Source: Cellulosimicrobium marinum (GTDB taxonomy: Bacteria; Actinomycetota; Actinomycetes; Actinomycetales; Cellulomonadaceae). From it: DNA of 50,695 bases. The notes under the pieces were generated by a model. The model saw only the letters and a list, made by a program, of their open reading frames with translations, was not told the DNA's origin and did no database searches. A program made the translations under genes and the position numbers. This document shows, one piece after another, positions 48,890 through 50,695 of this stretch. Where the stretch lies: assembly GCF_020551945.1 (NCBI RefSeq), contig NZ_JAJBZH010000011.1:1-50695 (forward strand). The letters are read 5' to 3'. Position 1 is the stretch's first letter. Each line of letters starts with the position of its first letter.

Positions 48890-50302
48890 CTACTTCTTCT
48901 TGGGTGCCTTCCCTCGGGCGATCTTCTCGACGTGGCTGAGGGCGTAGCCCCAGGACTCCAGCGCGCCCAGGTACTCGGCCAGGCTGCCCTCGTGCCGCCA
49001 GGACTGGACGCCGGTCCCGGTCTCGCACGCAGCCAGGCAGATCACGAGCGCGATGTGCTGCGCCCGGCCCGCCGTGGCCTTCGCGGCGGCCTGAGCGATG
49101 CCCTGGCTGCGGCCCCGGTACGCGCTCGTCCCGGGCTTGATCCCGAGCCACTGCGCGGCCAGTTCGTGGTCCTTGTCGGCCCCGTGCCCCAGGGTGTGGG
49201 TGCCGGTCGCGATCCGTGCGGCGATGAACGCGGCCGCTCCGGTGGGGGCGGTCTTGCGCTGGGAGAACTCCGCGAGCCACTTCCTCCGGACGACCTCGGC
49301 AGACTTCCACGCCTTGTTGTTCTCGATCACCCGGCGGCGCTCGGCCTTCTCCGCCTCGCTCATCGACCCCGTGCGCTGGGTGCTCGCGGTGCCGTACCGG
49401 TCACCGTGGCCATGCTTGCGCCAGTTCGTGCAGACGTAGACGACCTCGACCCGCTGCCACTGGGCCGAGATGTAGGCCGCGTGGCCGGGGCATTCAGCGT
49501 GCGCGTCCACGGTGAGGTCGGTGCCGTTCGCGTCGTCGGCGGCGGGCTTGAGGCTGTCCAGGCGCTTGATCTTGGCGTCGTCGTAGCCGGGTCGGGGAAC
49601 CTCGGTCACGTTCTGTGCGGCCAGCGTGTCGCGGGCCGCCGCGACCTCGGCAGCGCGCTGGCGGTCGTCGCGCGCCCGCTGGGCCGCGTGGGCAAAGCCG
49701 TTCGGGTCCTCGACGGCGACGGCGGTCAGGCTCTTGACGGTCTCGGGGTCGTCCTCGAACTCCGTGATCGCTGCCACGACGTCGAGGGGCAGGTCGTACT
49801 TGGCCTGGACGGCAACGCCGAACTTCGACCCGGCGACCGTGAGCGCGCTGGCCACGACACCCTTGTCCGTGCCGGTGCGCTTGGCGATCTGCGCCGCACT
49901 CAGCCCGATGAGCGACAACTGCTGGAACGCGGCGGTGCGGTGGCTGTCGCGCATGTCCCTGCGCTGGTCGTTCTCGGCCAGCTGCTCGACGATGCGGCGG
50001 GCCTCGTCCTCGGTGCCTTCGATGATCTGAACGGGGATCGTTGCCCGCCCAGCCTCGATTGCGGCGAGCGTGCGGCGCTGCCCCTCGAGGACGACCAGGA
50101 TCCCGTCCTCGTCGCGGCGGGCGCGGACAGCCTGCAAGACGCCGTGCTGCTTGATGGACCCGACGAACGCGGGGGTGAGGTCCGCATCGGCACGAACGTT
50201 GACGCCGATGACGAGCGTTCGGGGGTCAACGTGAGCGAACTCGACGCTCTCGGACGTAGGTCCCGCCTCGACCTCGGTGGACGTTGCTTCGGTGGTGGTC
50301 AT
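48890..50302 (-). CDS. parB: ParB-family partition/nuclease-like protein
   Basis: The 470-aa protein has a ParB/Spo0J N-terminal domain: VDPRTLVIGVNVRADADLTP, then VLEGQRRTLAAIEAG (ERR/GQRR box, CTP-binding region) and a DNA-binding HTH at about 130-160 (LSAAQIAKRTGTDKGVVASA). The large C-terminal part (about 250-470) is not seen in chromosomal ParB. It has CPGHAAYI and VYVCTNWRKHGH, which may bind zinc, and a helical end. It is encoded far from parA. It may work in partition or as a plasmid-specific regulator. Start ATG 50302 behind AGGAAGGGTCGCC; the upstream leader is also open in this frame but looks non-coding. Confidence 0.8.
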   Translation of the reverse strand: MTTTEATSTEVEAGPTSESVEFAHVDPRTLVIGVNVRADADLTPAFVGSIKQHGVLQAVRARRDEDGILVVLEGQRRTLAAIEAGRATIPVQIIEGTEDEARRIVEQLAENDQRRDMRDSHRTAAFQQLSLIGLSAAQIAKRTGTDKGVVASALTVAGSKFGVAVQAKYDLPLDVVAAITEFEDDPETVKSLTAVAVEDPNGFAHAAQRARDDRQRAAEVAAARDTLAAQNVTEVPRPGYDDAKIKRLDSLKPAADDANGTDLTVDAHAECPGHAAYISAQWQRVEVVYVCTNWRKHGHGDRYGTASTQRTGSMSEAEKAERRRVIENNKAWKSAEVVRRKWLAEFSQRKTAPTGAAAFIAARIATGTHTLGHGADKDHELAAQWLGIKPGTSAYRGRSQGIAQAAAKATAGRAQHIALVICLAACETGTGVQSWRHEGSLAEYLGALESWGYALSHVEKIARGKAPKKK

Positions 50303-50305
50303 GGC

Positions 50306-50695
50306 GACCCTTCCTGCCAGGTGGTGGGTGGCCGGTGGTCCCGACCGTTTTTCGCCCCCTCCTGGCGTCGTAATCACCGCCCGCATAAGCGACCCGGAGT
50401 GCAACCGACCGGTCCCGGACCGGCGGGGCTCGTCGGCCGAGCTCAGGGAGCGCAGCGACCGCAGGCCGACGAGTTTCGACGGGCCGGGACGCGCAGCGAG
50501 GTCGGTTGCGCGCAGGGTCGCGCGGGCGATGATGGAGAGCCAGGAGGGGAAGAGAACCGCGCGCAGCGCGGCAACCGCGGCCGCGCAGCGGCCACGACTC
50601 GGGTCCCGGCCGAAGGCCGGGAAAGCACCAACCCGGCGAGCTCGACCACCACAGCCAGCCCCACCACTCCCCCACCGGCCACCGGCCGGGACCAC
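50306..50695 (-). repeat. Leader repeat R, full copy upstream of parB
   Basis: This is identical over 390 bases to 47604-47993. Its last 123 bases equal 1-123. The window ends exactly where the two full copies stop being identical. It contains the same hairpins and GGCGAAAAACGG block before the parB ribosome binding site. No separate gene is visible. Confidence 0.95.

Noticed and set aside
50303-50695. Coding extension of the ParB, DUF6573 and DUF4192 proteins through the leader repeat
   Set aside because: The frame is open, but strong ribosome binding sites and family similarity begin after it. The DUF4192 copy has drifted with length changes in the middle. I kept it as leader, noting that coding is not fully excluded.
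1-50695. CRISPR array
   Set aside because: No evenly spaced direct repeats with unique spacers; tandem repeats present are hexamers or 9-mers in coding regions.

Overview
The window is a GC-rich (roughly 70 percent) conjugative plasmid, or a contig covering almost all of one, from an actinobacterium. Cellulomonadaceae or Promicromonosporaceae is my best guess from the protein style, but I cannot prove the host. Plasmid hallmarks are two ParA-type ATPases, a ParB, a primase-type Rep protein, an actinobacterial type IV secretion locus (VirB4, VirD4, SCO6880-like, VirB6/TrbL-like), a relaxase with MobC, and two toxin-antitoxin pairs. Bases 1-123 are identical to the last 123 bases, so the molecule may be circular at about 50,572 bp. 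The shared bases lie inside a 390-bp repeat, so closure is not certain.

Layout. 0.3-5.4 kb (minus strand): DUF4192 protein, a 53-aa protein, a ribbon-helix-helix partner, ParA, an AT-rich palindromic par region and the Rep protein. 5.5-11.1 kb (minus): a small acidic protein, two winged-helix regulators, a second ParA-like ATPase, a membrane-anchored propeller-like protein, a lytic transglycosylase/M15 peptidase and a lipoprotein. 11.2-20.8 kb (plus): the main secretion operon, with almost every gene overlapping the next. The two operons diverge from one AT-rich promoter region and probably build one conjugation apparatus: muramidases open the wall, VirB4 and VirD4 power it, and the relaxase at 37.6-39.5 kb supplies the DNA substrate.

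20.8-37.5 kb is accessory cargo. It holds a lower-GC operon for a secreted lactococcin-972-like peptide with an ABC/FtsX-like transporter (20.9-24.1 kb), a defence block of a CAP12/TIR-like protein plus a type III-like methylase and helicase-nuclease (24.3-30.3 kb), and a zone of broken genes (Lsr2, ImuA-like, ThyA and a membrane gene). It also holds an array of single-gene units separated by repeated TGCATCNGATGCA palindromes (32.2-35.3 kb) and a zeta toxin with an HTH antitoxin. I consider the palindrome array the best candidate for something undescribed.

37.5-50.7 kb (mostly minus): mobilisation genes, a Fic toxin with a VbhA-like antitoxin, a Toprim primase, an LPD29 protein, a NrdH-like glutaredoxin, a DUF2637-like membrane/HTH protein, and a series of apparently monocistronic genes (DUF3560, DUF6573, unknowns, ParB). 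Many of these have their own GC hairpin. The ParB, DUF6573 and DUF4192 genes share a duplicated long 5' leader. No rRNA, tRNA, CRISPR array, transposase or integrase was recognised.
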